A stretch of 64,000 nucleotides of DNA from Frankia sp. AiPa1 (GCF_023243075.1 NZ_JALKFZ020000181.1:1-64000), one strand, 5' to 3'; counted from the stretch's first letter, positions 41,067 through 50,640 are shown. A program made the numbers and translations. Notes: generated from the letters alone by a model not told the origin.

Positions 41067-42728
41067 TCAGGGGTGCTGGCGGCGCAGAGTGATCGCGGCC
41101 AGGCCCAGCGCCGCGAGGGTGCAGCCGATCACGATGGCGAAGTCCCGGGCGAGCCGGCCATCCAGGATGGGGGACTCGCTGAGCTGGGCCATCGCGTCCA
41201 CGACGTAGGTCATCGGCATCAGCGTGCTGAGGGTGTCCAGCACGGGCAGCATGGTGCGCCGGGGGACCAGGACGCCGCACAGCATGAACTGCGGGATCAG
41301 CGCCGCGGGAATGAACTGGACCGCCTCGAACTCGGTCCGGGCGAACGCGCTCATCCACAGCCCGAGAGAGGTGCCGAGGAACGAGCTCAGGATGGCCGCC
41401 AGGAACAGCATGGCTGCGGATCCCCGCACCGTGAGCCCCAGGGGGCCCACGGTCAGTGCGGTGGCGAGTGCCGCCTGGACCGCGGCCGGCACGGCGAAGG
41501 CCAGCCCGTAGCCGACCAGCAGGTCACCCCGGCCGACCGGGGTGGTCAGCAGCCGGTCAAGTGTGCCGGAGGTACGTTCGCGCAGCATCGCCACCGAGGT
41601 CACGAAGAACATCGTCATCAGGGGGAAGATCCCCAGCAGGGCTGGACCGATGCGGCCGAAGGTCGTCGGCGAGTGGTGGAACAGCAGTCGCAGTGTGAGC
41701 AGCAGCGTCGGCGGCAGCAGCAGGACGAGTGCGAGCGTGCGGCGGTCGCGGCCGAGTTGGCGCAGGACCCGTCCGGCGGTCGCGCCGGTGCGGCGGACGT
41801 CGACTGGTCGGGGCCGCGGACACGGTGCCGTCGCGGACGGATGCGCGCGGTGTACGGCGTTCCCGGAGGATCCAGTGGGTTCGGGTTCTGTGGGTTCGGG
41901 GAGCCGCGCGGGATTTGCGGAGCCTCCCGTGGAGCGCCGCACCAGGCGGACGAAGCCCTCGTCGAGGTCGTGGCAGTCGGTGGCGGCGAGCAGGTCCGAC
42001 GGGGTGCCCTGGGCGAGCAGCCGGCCGTCGTAGAGCAGCAACAGGCGGTCGCAGCGGGCGGCCTCGTCCATCACATGCGAACTGACCAGGATGGTCATCC
42101 CGCCACGGGCCAGGCGGCGCAGGTCGGCCCACAGCTGGCGGCGCAGGAGGGGATCGGCCCCGACGGTCGGCTCGTCGAGCACGAGGACGTCCGTCCCGCC
42201 GATCATCGCCGCGGCCAGCGACACCCGGGAGCGCTGGCCGCCGGAGAGGCGCTCGACCAGCTGGTCGGCCTGGTCGGTGAGGCCGACCTGCGCGAGCAGC
42301 GGGTCGAGATGGTCGGGCGCCCAGCCCGAGCTGTCGGGCGCCTCGGGCCTCCCGGGCCGCACGGTCGCGGCGAAGTAGCGCAGGTTCTCCCGGACGGTCA
42401 GGTCGCCGTACACCGAGGCGGCCTGGGTGGCGTATCCGACGCGACGGCGCAGGCAGGCGTCGCCGGCGGCGTGCCCGAGCACGCGCAGGTCGCCGTCGAC
42501 CCCGCTCTGTACGCCCACGATGGCGCGCAGCAGCGTGGTCTTGCCGGATCCGCTCGGTCCGATCAGACCGACCACGCAGCCGGTGGGAACGGTGAACGAG
42601 ACGCCGTGGATGACCTCGTGGCCACCGTGGTCCCGCCGTCGGGCGCCACGGCGGATCCGCACGTCGATGGCCAGGAGTGCGGGGACGGCCTGCAGCGCGG
42701 TGACGCCCAGCTCGATGTCGGTACGCAT
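41067..42728 (-). CDS. ABC-2 type transporter, ATPase and permease fused
   Basis: A 553-residue fusion. The N-terminal ATPase (about 1-270) has Walker A GPSGSGKTT, Q-loop VGYATQAAS, signature LSGGQRSRVSLAAA, Walker B VLVLDEPTVGAD and the switch His of SSHVMDEA. After a 50-residue linker the C-terminal ABC-2 permease has six helices with the typical SVAMLRERTSGTLDRLLTTPV motif. The ATPase and permease are normally separate genes; fusion is seen in some actinobacterial exporters of drugs or lipids. The start could be 42728 or 42737. It is the last gene before a divergent DUF2461 gene. Confidence 0.88.
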   Translation of the reverse strand: MRTDIELGVTALQAVPALLAIDVRIRRGARRRDHGGHEVIHGVSFTVPTGCVVGLIGPSGSGKTTLLRAIVGVQSGVDGDLRVLGHAAGDACLRRRVGYATQAASVYGDLTVRENLRYFAATVRPGRPEAPDSSGWAPDHLDPLLAQVGLTDQADQLVERLSGGQRSRVSLAAAMIGGTDVLVLDEPTVGADPLLRRQLWADLRRLARGGMTILVSSHVMDEAARCDRLLLLYDGRLLAQGTPSDLLAATDCHDLDEGFVRLVRRSTGGSANPARLPEPTEPEPTGSSGNAVHRAHPSATAPCPRPRPVDVRRTGATAGRVLRQLGRDRRTLALVLLLPPTLLLTLRLLFHHSPTTFGRIGPALLGIFPLMTMFFVTSVAMLRERTSGTLDRLLTTPVGRGDLLVGYGLAFAVPAAVQAALATALTVGPLGLTVRGSAAMLFLAAILSSFLGTSLGLWMSAFARTEFEAVQFIPAALIPQFMLCGVLVPRRTMLPVLDTLSTLMPMTYVVDAMAQLSESPILDGRLARDFAIVIGCTLAALGLAAITLRRQHP

Positions 42729-42837
42729 CGCAGGCATCCTCCGTCGCCGTCGCCGGGCGCGCACGGGAGGTGCCGGAACTGTCGGGGGATGCCCGTAGGC
42801 TCCCCGAGAGCCAGATCAGGTGGTCTCAGGAGGTCCG

Positions 42838-43485
42838 ATGCCGGAGTTCGCCGGGTTTCCGGCCGAAGCAATGATTTTTTACGAGGGGCTGGAGGCGGAC
42901 AACAGCAAGGCGTACTGGACGGATCATCGCGATCAGTACGAGACGTCGGTGCGGGCTCCGATGCTCGCGTTGCTGGCCGAGCTCGAGCCGGAGTTCGGGG
43001 AGCCGCACGTGTTCCGGCCGCACCGCGACGTGCGGTTCGCCAAGGACAAGTCGCCATACAAGACCGCGATCGGGGCATACATCACCGGTGGTGGCTATGT
43101 CCAGGTCTCGGCCCGCGGGCTGATGGTCGGCTCCGGCTACTGGCAGACCGCGTCCGACCAGGTGGAGCGGCTGCGGGCCGCCGTGGCGGATGATGCCACC
43201 GGTCCGAGGCTGGTGGCGCTGGTCGACGCATTGCGGGACGCCGGGTACGAGATCTCCGGCAACCGGTTGAAGACCCGGCCGCGCGGGTTCGACGCCGACC
43301 ATCCGCGGATCGAGCTGCTACGGCATCGGACCCTGACGGTGTCCCGCGAGTTCGGCGAGCCGCCGTGGCTGGCGCGGCCGGAGTGCGCCGAGCACGTGGC
43401 GGCGGCCTGGCGGGAGATGCGGGTGCTGCGGGAGTGGCTGGATCGTCAGGTCGGCCCCAGCCGCCTGCCGCAGGGGCGCCGCTGA
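42838..43485 (+). CDS. DUF2461 (TIGR02453) family protein
   Basis: A 215-residue protein with the DUF2461 signature: an early phenylalanine-rich part, then NSKAYWTDHRDQYETSVRAP, the conserved FRPHRDVRFAKDKSPYKTAIGA, and late DHPRIELLRHRTLTV. The family is widespread with no proven function. AGGAGG lies 5 bases before the ATG at 42838, which settles the start against an in-frame start 18 bases upstream. It is monocistronic; a strong hairpin follows. Confidence 0.9.
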   Translation: MPEFAGFPAEAMIFYEGLEADNSKAYWTDHRDQYETSVRAPMLALLAELEPEFGEPHVFRPHRDVRFAKDKSPYKTAIGAYITGGGYVQVSARGLMVGSGYWQTASDQVERLRAAVADDATGPRLVALVDALRDAGYEISGNRLKTRPRGFDADHPRIELLRHRTLTVSREFGEPPWLARPECAEHVAAAWREMRVLREWLDRQVGPSRLPQGRR

Positions 43486-43495
43486 GCGCGCCGGG

Positions 43496-43537
43496 CCCGC
43501 CCGGCCCGGCCACCGAGACCAGGCCGGGCCGGGCGGG
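43496..43537. terminator. 16-bp perfect hairpin between convergent genes
   Basis: CCCGCCCGGCCCGGCC (43496-43511) and its exact complement (43522-43537) enclose a 10-base loop. It lies between the DUF2461 and acyltransferase stops and can end both transcripts. Confidence 0.85.
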
Positions 43538-43555
43538 TGCCCATGCGGCGGGTGG

Positions 43556-45427
43556 CTACGCGGCGGGTGGTTCCGACGCGAGCAGGTCGCGCAGTTCGTG
43601 CAGGGCGGTGCCCAGCTCGTCGGCGAACGCGGTCAGGCCGTCCGCGACCGTGCGGGGGGTGCTCAGGTAGAGGTTGAACTTCTCCGGCAGCAGCACGTAC
43701 GCCACCCCGATGCACTGGCTGCTGGTCGAGCCGAATCCGAAGAACTCCACGTTCACGGACGGTGCCGAGCTCGTGCTCAGGAAGTCGTCGCGCGTCTTCA
43801 CCCAGCCTGGCGTCTCGTACAGCGCGAGCGGCTCGTGCACGCCGAGCGTGTCACCCTGGCGGCGAGCGATGAACTGCAGCTCCCACAGGTGCTGCTCGGG
43901 GGCCCGGCCGGCCTGGCAGTCGCGCGCCCGGGCGACGTGGGGCGGCGCGGCGGCGCGGTGGGCGGCGCGCCGGGGGTCCGCGTCCGTGGCCGGGTCGGTC
44001 ATCGCGGCGACGAAGGCGAGAACCTCCGCAGTGATCACCCGCATCGCCTCGGTGCGCCCGCGTCGCCACGCGCGGGTCGCGATCGACTCGTAGGTGGCGC
44101 CGGTGTGGCCCTTGGCCCGGACGTGGGCGAGCTGGTAGGCCAGCTGGACGAACGCGTCCGGGGACATCCGCAGGCGCTTGGCCTCGTTCTGGCCGAAGTC
44201 GTCGAAGGTCAGGGTCATCGACGCGGTGGCGGCGGCGAACGCCGCGAACGACTCGCCGGCCGCGCGGATGTCGGCCCGCAGCGCCTCGTCCAGGACGAAG
44301 GCCACGGGGTCGACCGCGGGCAGGCCCTGGGCCCGGGCGCCGGAGCTCGCCGCGTGCTCCTGCGCACTGGTGCCGAGCAGGTCGTCGACGAAGCTCAGGA
44401 TCGTGGTGCCGTCCAGCCCACAGTGCTCGACGTTGATGCCGGCCTGCCCGTCGGCGAAGACGATCAGCGAGACGGCCTTGTCGAACCAGCGGTTCGCCGC
44501 GTCGCCGGCGCCGTGCAGCAGTCGGTCGCAGGTCGCCAGGGTGTCGGCGGGGGCCTCGTCCTCCAGACAGACGACGAACAGGGCGGTCTCGATCGTGTCG
44601 AGCGCGGTCGCGTTGGCCGGGTCGAGGGCGAGCAGACGGGTGCGGCTGTCCGCCCAGGCGGCGCGGGCCTTCGTCGTGAGCTGGCCGACGGCGCTGTCCG
44701 CGGGCGCGTGGCTCGAGGACTGCTTGAGCACGGCCGCGAGGCCCGCGACGAGGTCGGCGAGGGCGTAGGGGTGCCCGTCCGGGCCGACGACGTCCATCCG
44801 CACCGGGTTGCCGCGGTGGAACACGACGATGTGGCGGGCCTGCGACGGGCCGGGCCAGTCGGCGCTGTACGGGGTGCGCACGGTGTCCTGGTCGGCACCC
44901 GGGATGCGGGTGGTGGAGAACAGGAACGTGTTCTGCGCCATCGATAGCGGCTTGCCGCGCTGCAGTACCGGCTCGATCCGTTCATCGTCGAGGCGCAGTT
45001 TGTAGTCGACGGCGGCGGCGATCAGGCCGGCGGCCCGTTCGAGCTGGGCCTGCCCACCGGCGTCCGAGGAGGCCGCGGCGGCCGCGGAGCCGCCACCGGC
45101 GAAGGAGAAGATGTAGTTGGCGTTGAGCGCGATGCGGTCGCGTCGGCCGAGGTAGCGGGAGTCCCAGAAGTCGTCCAGCCAGCTGTGGACGCCCTCGGTG
45201 GCGTCATAGCGCTCGAGTGCGGCATGCAGGATCGGGCCCGGACCGTCCGGGGCCTGGAACGCCGCCCCAGCGGCCGCGGTGGCGGCGCGTTCCGGCTCGG
45301 TCAGCAGGGGTGCGGACCAGGCGAGGAACCGTTCGCAGGTGTCGGCCAGGCTGGGCAGCGGAACCCGGGGCAGCTGGTCGTCGTGGGCGAAGGTCGTGGA
45401 GTTCAATCGAGGCCTCGGTTTGTCCAT
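43556..45427 (-). CDS. Choline/carnitine O-acyltransferase family protein
   Basis: A 623-residue protein of the carnitine acyltransferase family. It begins STTFAHDDQLPRVPLPSLADTCERF (split at the N-terminal motif), with the catalytic His in GINVEHCGLDG, the family motif NANYIFSFAG in its usual place, and the substrate-binding STSS pair near the C-terminus (FLSTSSAPSVNVEFFGFGSTSS, in two parts). These enzymes move acyl groups between CoA and carnitine or choline and are uncommon in bacteria. It is the last of three same-strand genes with a methyltransferase and a 2-oxoglutarate oxygenase. The start may be 45469; 45427 is preferred because family similarity begins there. Confidence 0.88.
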   Translation of the reverse strand: MDKPRPRLNSTTFAHDDQLPRVPLPSLADTCERFLAWSAPLLTEPERAATAAAGAAFQAPDGPGPILHAALERYDATEGVHSWLDDFWDSRYLGRRDRIALNANYIFSFAGGGSAAAAASSDAGGQAQLERAAGLIAAAVDYKLRLDDERIEPVLQRGKPLSMAQNTFLFSTTRIPGADQDTVRTPYSADWPGPSQARHIVVFHRGNPVRMDVVGPDGHPYALADLVAGLAAVLKQSSSHAPADSAVGQLTTKARAAWADSRTRLLALDPANATALDTIETALFVVCLEDEAPADTLATCDRLLHGAGDAANRWFDKAVSLIVFADGQAGINVEHCGLDGTTILSFVDDLLGTSAQEHAASSGARAQGLPAVDPVAFVLDEALRADIRAAGESFAAFAAATASMTLTFDDFGQNEAKRLRMSPDAFVQLAYQLAHVRAKGHTGATYESIATRAWRRGRTEAMRVITAEVLAFVAAMTDPATDADPRRAAHRAAAPPHVARARDCQAGRAPEQHLWELQFIARRQGDTLGVHEPLALYETPGWVKTRDDFLSTSSAPSVNVEFFGFGSTSSQCIGVAYVLLPEKFNLYLSTPRTVADGLTAFADELGTALHELRDLLASEPPAA

Positions 45428-45505
45428 GGGGCGGAGTTGTTCGTGAGTGGGGCGTCCGGACGTTCTCATCGTCGCCGGATCTGTACGGACATGTGCGGCG
45501 ATCCG

Positions 45506-46408
45506 CTATCTGGTGACCGTGGCGCCCGTTCGGGTGGCCTGGGTCTGCCCTCGGGATGCGCGTGTGGCCGCGGCTCGGGGCCGGGAGAGGTACAGCTCGG
45601 CGTACAGCCAGCCCTCGGCCTCCAGCCCCCGGGGGTCGACACCAACGGTGGCGAGGGTATCGAGGACCTGCTCGTGTTCCTGGGCGGAGGCGAATCTGCG
45701 CTGCGGGAAGACGCCGTCGACATGCTCGGTCTCATAGCCGAGGTCGGCGAGTTCCTCGGCGATGGGGGTGAACGGGAACATGCGCAGCACGAAATGGGCC
45801 ATCCATGGGCGACGATCCGCGTCAGCGGCGCGGGCGATCCGACCGATGGTCGGTGCGCCGATATAGCCGATGCAGCCGGTGGACACGACCAGGTCGGCCT
45901 CGCCGAGCAGCGCCCGTTCCGGTTCGGTCGGATCGCGTTCCTCCAGATCGGCGCAGACCGCGTCGTCGAGGAAACCAGCCGCAAGGCCGTAGGAGACGGC
46001 GGGACGGGAGCTGTCCAGACCGACGAAGCGCGGGGTTGCCGGGCCGCGGTGCGTCGCCATGAGGGCCCGGTCCCGGGTCACGAGCGCCGTGTGGTCCAGG
46101 ACGTGGGCGGCTGGCTCGGCGTACCGGTCGTACATGTCCGCCATCGACAGGTCGCCGCGCAGCAGGGCGGCGTTCACCCCGTAGGAACATCCGACGTCGA
46201 GAATGACCGGCGGGCGGCCCGCCCGGGTCCGGAACTCGTCGGCGAGCTGGCCGAAGAAAGGACGCGCCAGCTCGGGAATGGCGTAGTCCAACCTGCGTAA
46301 CGTCGTGAAATAGGCGCGTGGATCGGGCTGTGTGTAGATGTGGTCCAGCGAGACTTTGCCCGTCTCGTCGAAACCGCTCTCGGTGAGGTCCTTCTCGTCG
46401 GAATGCAC
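45506..46408 (-). CDS. Class I SAM-dependent methyltransferase-like protein
   Basis: A 300-residue protein with a Rossmann methyltransferase core: motif I VILDVGCSYGVNAALL, a second-strand acidic RFVGLDSSRPAV, and motif IV-like ADLVVSTGCIGYIG. The first 65 residues (KVSLDHIYTQPDPRAYFTTL) precede the core and probably form the substrate lid. No known subfamily is clear. It is 71 bases downstream of the oxygenase and 78 bases upstream of the acyltransferase, on the same strand, so an operon is likely. The C-terminal 25 residues are Arg/Thr-rich and look disordered. Confidence 0.8.
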   Translation of the reverse strand: MHSDEKDLTESGFDETGKVSLDHIYTQPDPRAYFTTLRRLDYAIPELARPFFGQLADEFRTRAGRPPVILDVGCSYGVNAALLRGDLSMADMYDRYAEPAAHVLDHTALVTRDRALMATHRGPATPRFVGLDSSRPAVSYGLAAGFLDDAVCADLEERDPTEPERALLGEADLVVSTGCIGYIGAPTIGRIARAADADRRPWMAHFVLRMFPFTPIAEELADLGYETEHVDGVFPQRRFASAQEHEQVLDTLATVGVDPRGLEAEGWLYAELYLSRPRAAATRASRGQTQATRTGATVTR

Positions 46409-46479
46409 GCGGACGCTCCTCCTCGAACATCGGTGGAGTTCTCGAACAACGATCGCGGGGCGACTGGTCCAGCGGACAG

Positions 46480-47349
46480 CTAGTCCAGTAGGGCGTCGAC
46501 GCGGACCGCACCGGCATCGGCGCTCTCGTGCTCGGGCAGGAACCGGCCGAACAGCTGTCGGGTGCGCTCCCGGTTGCCGATGACACCGGCACGCTCGGTG
46601 TAGGCGAAGATCGCCGAGTGTCGGGCAGTGCTGCCCTGCACCGGGCTCACCCGGTGCATCGAGTAGCGGCCGAGGAAGAGCTGCAGGTCACCGGGGTGCA
46701 CCGTCAACCGGTGCACGAGCCGGTTGTCCGTGCCGGTCAGGACGGCCCGCACGTCGGCGAAGTTCTCCGCCTGGGCGGTGCGGATGTTCGGGCAGTACTC
46801 GAACGTGCCGCCGATCTGCGGTTCCTGGGTCAGCAGGCTGACGGCGAACTCGTTGGTGTCGAAGTGCCAGGGGTGTTCCAGGCCGGGTGAGATGACGTTC
46901 AGGCACAGGCCGGCGAGTGGATCGGCGAGTTCGTGCACACGCGGCAGCCCGAAACAGGCGGCGACGAAGTGCCGAAAATCCTCGCTGCGGTACAGCCGGT
47001 GGATGTCGAAAGCGGCGGGTATCTGGTCGCGGGCGACGAAGGCGTTGCCCCGGCGCATGGTGATCCGAGCGGGATGGTCCGCGGGGAGTGCCGCGTCGAC
47101 CGGGATGTTGTAGGCGTTGACGTTCTCGACGCGGTCGTAGGCATGCCCGGCGACGGAGGCACATTCGGCAGCGAGCGCGCGGAATGCCGACGGCTGGATG
47201 AATCCGGGTAGGACGCAACATCCGTCAGTATGCAGATCATGGCGCGCCCGGGAGACGACATTCCACCACAGCGGGCTGGTGGGATCGGTAACGGGATAGC
47301 ACGTTGTGTCAACCAGATCGCTGATGGGCCGAGCGTCGACGGCGCCCAT
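46480..47349 (-). CDS. Fe(II)/2-oxoglutarate-dependent oxygenase (PhyH-like)
   Basis: A 289-residue cupin-fold oxygenase. The iron triad is H162 and D164 in HPWHFDTNEF and H232 in YSMHRVSPV; R243 eleven residues later is placed to bind 2-oxoglutarate. The first half (DGCCVLPGFIQPSAFRALAA) is typical of phytanoyl-CoA-hydroxylase-like enzymes that hydroxylate free amino acids, lipids or small molecules. GAAGAGGTG lies just before the ATG at 47349. It is the first gene of the operon with a methyltransferase and a carnitine-type acyltransferase. Confidence 0.85.
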   Translation of the reverse strand: MGAVDARPISDLVDTTCYPVTDPTSPLWWNVVSRARHDLHTDGCCVLPGFIQPSAFRALAAECASVAGHAYDRVENVNAYNIPVDAALPADHPARITMRRGNAFVARDQIPAAFDIHRLYRSEDFRHFVAACFGLPRVHELADPLAGLCLNVISPGLEHPWHFDTNEFAVSLLTQEPQIGGTFEYCPNIRTAQAENFADVRAVLTGTDNRLVHRLTVHPGDLQLFLGRYSMHRVSPVQGSTARHSAIFAYTERAGVIGNRERTRQLFGRFLPEHESADAGAVRVDALLD

Positions 47350-47634
47350 GAATCACCTCTTCACCCGCTGCGGCCAGTAGTTGTGATGTCACCCGTGGCC
47401 CGTGATCGGAACCGGAATTACCCCATATTGACCCGGGCGTCACGGCGATGAAGTGCGCTGTGAGATGCCACACGGCGCGCCGGTGGATAACTGGAAACAG
47501 TGGATTCCGGCACCATCCTGGTGTTATGTCAGGCCGCTGACCTGGGCTTTTGTTGCCGTCTCGTCGATGCTGCCCGGTCGGTGTCGACCTCGACGAGGTG
47601 ACGTGAATGCGGCACAGCGGGCTGTCTCGGTCGG
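47350..47634. promoter_or_regulatory. Control region upstream of the oxygenase operon
   Basis: About 285 bases between the pseudokinase stop and the oxygenase start on the same strand. It is less GC-rich near 47400-47460 (around ttaccccatattgacc), the likely promoter. No gene or clear repeat is seen. Confidence 0.35.
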
Positions 47635-48633
47635 TCAGCAGCTGGACCGGGCGAGGTGCTGGGCACCGAGGCGAAAGGCGTCCGCGAGTACGCGGATCCG
47701 ATTCGGTCGCCGGTTCGGGTCGAGGTCGAGCGCGCGCAGCAGCACCTCGTCGAGGGTCTGCGCCACGGGAAACGGCAGGCGGCAGCCGCGCAGCGGCGCC
47801 GGCAGAGCGGCGCGGCCGGGCCTTACACCGGCCAGTCCGTGATACGCCATTGCCGCAAGGCGAAAGACGTCCGTACGCGTACCGATGTGGGGACCGGCAA
47901 TTCCGAGGCGCTCCTGTTCGGGTGCCCGGTATTCGGTCGGCCCCTCGCCGGCGAGGCGGACGACGGTGGCGAGCCCGAGGTCGCGCAGGCCCGGCCGGGT
48001 CAGGACGGCCGAACGTGACCGGCTCGCCCCGGGCAATACCACCGCATCCGGCGTCATCGCCCGGTGGCTGTAGCCCGCCTCATGCAGCATGGCCAGCGCG
48101 TCGCCGGCGCCCGCGGCCGCCCGCAGCAGCGCGATGGCCTGGGCCTTGTCGGGGGGTGGCATCTGCCGCGGCGCTGGCGGGCCGAACACGTCCCGCCAGC
48201 TGCGGCCGGTGGGACGGGCGGACAGCAGCACCCCTTCGGCGGCGGTGAGCTGGCCCGCGACGAGGCTGGGCAGCCCGGCACCCCGGGCACCGATCTCGGC
48301 CAGCAGCCGCAGCTGGCCGTCGACGGTGGCCAGCACCGCCCCCGCCCGGTCACCGGGCCGGCGGACCAGCACCTGGCGAAACCACACCGGGCGTGGCACC
48401 GGCCCGAGGACACACGCCGCGCCCTCCCGCAGCACCCAGGACCCGTCGCCGCCGCGCTGCTCCACCGGGTCGCCCTCGAGCAGACAGGCCCGACCCGCCA
48501 TGCGCACCGTCTCGCCGCCGCGCCAAGGGCGACGGGCGGCACCGTCGTCGGCACACAGCCGGAGCCGCCGGGCCCTGGACAGGTCGGCGCGCACAGGGTC
48601 GGTACCGAACGGACGAGGGCGCGGATCCGGCAT
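47635..48633 (-). CDS. Protein-kinase-like protein, probable pseudokinase
   Basis: A 332-residue protein with a degraded Ser/Thr kinase fold. The C-lobe is recognisable: HEAGYSHRAMTPDAVVL in the catalytic-loop position, a DLGLATVVRL equivalent of the DFG loop, the APE motif EYRAPEQERLG, and DVFRLAAMAYHGLAG, then LDLDPNRRP. The HRD motif reads HRA (residues 190-192), so the catalytic Asp is missing, as is the following Asn; no VAVK lysine is clear. It is probably a binding or scaffold protein. No membrane helix is present. It is about 90 bases downstream of recQ on the same strand. Confidence 0.75.
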   Translation of the reverse strand: MPDPRPRPFGTDPVRADLSRARRLRLCADDGAARRPWRGGETVRMAGRACLLEGDPVEQRGGDGSWVLREGAACVLGPVPRPVWFRQVLVRRPGDRAGAVLATVDGQLRLLAEIGARGAGLPSLVAGQLTAAEGVLLSARPTGRSWRDVFGPPAPRQMPPPDKAQAIALLRAAAGAGDALAMLHEAGYSHRAMTPDAVVLPGASRSRSAVLTRPGLRDLGLATVVRLAGEGPTEYRAPEQERLGIAGPHIGTRTDVFRLAAMAYHGLAGVRPGRAALPAPLRGCRLPFPVAQTLDEVLLRALDLDPNRRPNRIRVLADAFRLGAQHLARSSC

Positions 48634-48726
48634 TCGAGATCGCTCTTCCCGAGGCAGTGTAGGGATTGGCCGCGAGAATGCTAGCGGAAACGGACACCTA
48701 ATCTCCGGCTATTCCACATATCGGGG

Positions 48727-50640
48727 CTATTCCGCCAGGACGTCGAGGATCTGCTGCCCGTATTTTGCCAGTTTGTTCTCGCCGACACCGCTGATCTCCG
48801 CGAGTGCGGCCAGGTCCCCGGGCCGGCGGCTGGCAATCTCGCGCAACGTCGCGTCGTGGAAGATGACGTACGCCGGCACGCCCTGTTCCTTCGCGCTCGC
48901 GGCCCGCCAGGCCCGCAGGGCCTCGAACCGGGGCGCTGCTTCGGCCGTCAGCTCCACGGCCACGGCCGCCCCGCGGCGCGAGCGGCCACCGCCACCGCCC
49001 GAGCCAGCATCGCCCCGTGCTCCGGTCGCGGAGCGCACCGGACGGGGCTGCTCCCGGCGCAGGGCGACCTGGCGGGAACCGCTCAGCACGTCGGCGCTGC
49101 CCTCGGTGAGTGCCAACGTGCCGTGCTCACCGTGCACGGTGAGCAGCCCCTGGGCCAGCAGTTGGCGCACCACCCCGCGCCACTCCGGTTCGCGCAGGTC
49201 CGCGCCGACTCCGAAGACCTTCAGCGTGTCGTGGCGGTGCTGTTCGACCTTGGCGGTGCGCCGGCCCAGCAGGATGTCGATGGCCTGGCCGGCGCCGAAC
49301 CGCTGGTTGCGCTCCCGGTCGAGGCGCAGCACCGTCGAGAGCAACTTCTGCGCGGGGATCGTGCCGTCGAACGACTCCGGTGGGTGCAGACAGGTGTCAC
49401 AGTTGCCGCACGGCGGTGTGCCCCGCTGGCCGAAGTAGGCGAGCAGGCCGACGCGGCGGCACTCGACGGTCTCGCACAACGCGAGCATCGCGTCGAGGTG
49501 GCTGGACAGCCGGCGGCGGTGCGCCGCGTCGCCGGGGGAGATATCGATCAGCTTGCGCTGCTGGACGACGTCGTTCAGCCCGTAGGCGAGCCAGGCGGTC
49601 GAGGGCTGCCCATCCCGCCCGGCGCGGCCGGTCTCCTGGTAGTAGCCCTCGACGGACTTGGGCAGGTCGAGATGGGCGACGAAGCGCACGTCCGGCTTGT
49701 CGATGCCCATGCCGAAGGCGATCGTCGCCACCATGACGATGCCCTCCTCCCGCAGGAAACGGGCCTGGTTGGCGGCGCGGGTGCGGGCGTCCAGCCCCGC
49801 GTGGTAAGGCAGCGCGGGGATGCCCTGGGCGACGAGGAACTCGGCGATCCGCTCGACGGTGGCGCGAGACAGGCAGTAGACGATGCCGGCGTCCCCGGCG
49901 TGCTCGGTCCGCAGCAGCTCCAGCAGCTGCGCCTTCGGCTCCTTCTTCGGCTCGATGCGGTACTGGATGTTCGGCCGGTCGAAGCTCGCCACGTGATGGT
50001 AGGCATCGGCGAGCTCCAGGCGGGTGGTGATCTCCCGGTGCGTCTCCGGGGTGGCCGTCGCCGTCAGCGCGACGCGCGGCACCGTCGGCCAGCGCTCGTG
50101 CAGCATCGACACCTGCAGGTAGTCCGGCCGGAAGTCGTGCCCCCACTGGGCGACACAGTGGGCCTCGTCGATCGCGAACAGCGAGATGGCCGCGCGCTCG
50201 AGCAGCCGGGAGGTCGCCTCCACCCGAAGCCGCTCCGGCGCCAGGTAGAGCAGGTCGAGCTCGCCGGCGAGCAGCGCGCTCTCGACGGCCCGCCGTTCGC
50301 CGACATCCTGGGTGGAGTTGAGGAACCCCGCCCGAACGCCCAGCGCCCGCAGCGCGTCGACCTGGTCCTGCATGAGCGCGATCAGCGGCGAGACGACGAC
50401 GCCGGTACCCGGGCGCACCAGGGCTGGAATCTGGTAGCACAGCGACTTTCCGCCGCCGGTCGGCATGAGCACCAGCGCGTCGCCGCCACCCACGACATGA
50501 TCAATGATCTCTCGCTGGCCGGGGCGGAACACGTCGTAGCCGAAGACCCGCGCGAGCACCTCGGGGGCCGATGAGGCCGGGTCGGTGCCGACGGGAGGGG
50601 CCAGCTCCGCGGGGCCGGGCGGCGGGGTCATGCCCGCCAC
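48727..50640 (-). CDS. recQ: ATP-dependent DNA helicase RecQ
   Basis: A 637-residue RecQ. The helicase core has FRPGQREIIDHVV (motif 0), Walker A MPTGGGKSLCYQ, DEAH in FAIDEAHCVAQWGHDFRP, TATATPE (III), and the second domain with GRAGRDG (VI). The zinc-binding part has CRRVGLLAYFG, then CGNCDTCL. A winged helix and a C-terminal HRDC domain (around FEALRAWRAASAKEQGVPAYVIF, in two strands) complete the E. coli-type layout. It unwinds DNA 3' to 5' in recombination and fork repair. The linker between winged helix and HRDC is Gly-rich. The start at 50640 is an ATG; an alternative at 50631 would remove three residues. Confidence 0.95.
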   Translation of the reverse strand: MAGMTPPPGPAELAPPVGTDPASSAPEVLARVFGYDVFRPGQREIIDHVVGGGDALVLMPTGGGKSLCYQIPALVRPGTGVVVSPLIALMQDQVDALRALGVRAGFLNSTQDVGERRAVESALLAGELDLLYLAPERLRVEATSRLLERAAISLFAIDEAHCVAQWGHDFRPDYLQVSMLHERWPTVPRVALTATATPETHREITTRLELADAYHHVASFDRPNIQYRIEPKKEPKAQLLELLRTEHAGDAGIVYCLSRATVERIAEFLVAQGIPALPYHAGLDARTRAANQARFLREEGIVMVATIAFGMGIDKPDVRFVAHLDLPKSVEGYYQETGRAGRDGQPSTAWLAYGLNDVVQQRKLIDISPGDAAHRRRLSSHLDAMLALCETVECRRVGLLAYFGQRGTPPCGNCDTCLHPPESFDGTIPAQKLLSTVLRLDRERNQRFGAGQAIDILLGRRTAKVEQHRHDTLKVFGVGADLREPEWRGVVRQLLAQGLLTVHGEHGTLALTEGSADVLSGSRQVALRREQPRPVRSATGARGDAGSGGGGGRSRRGAAVAVELTAEAAPRFEALRAWRAASAKEQGVPAYVIFHDATLREIASRRPGDLAALAEISGVGENKLAKYGQQILDVLAE

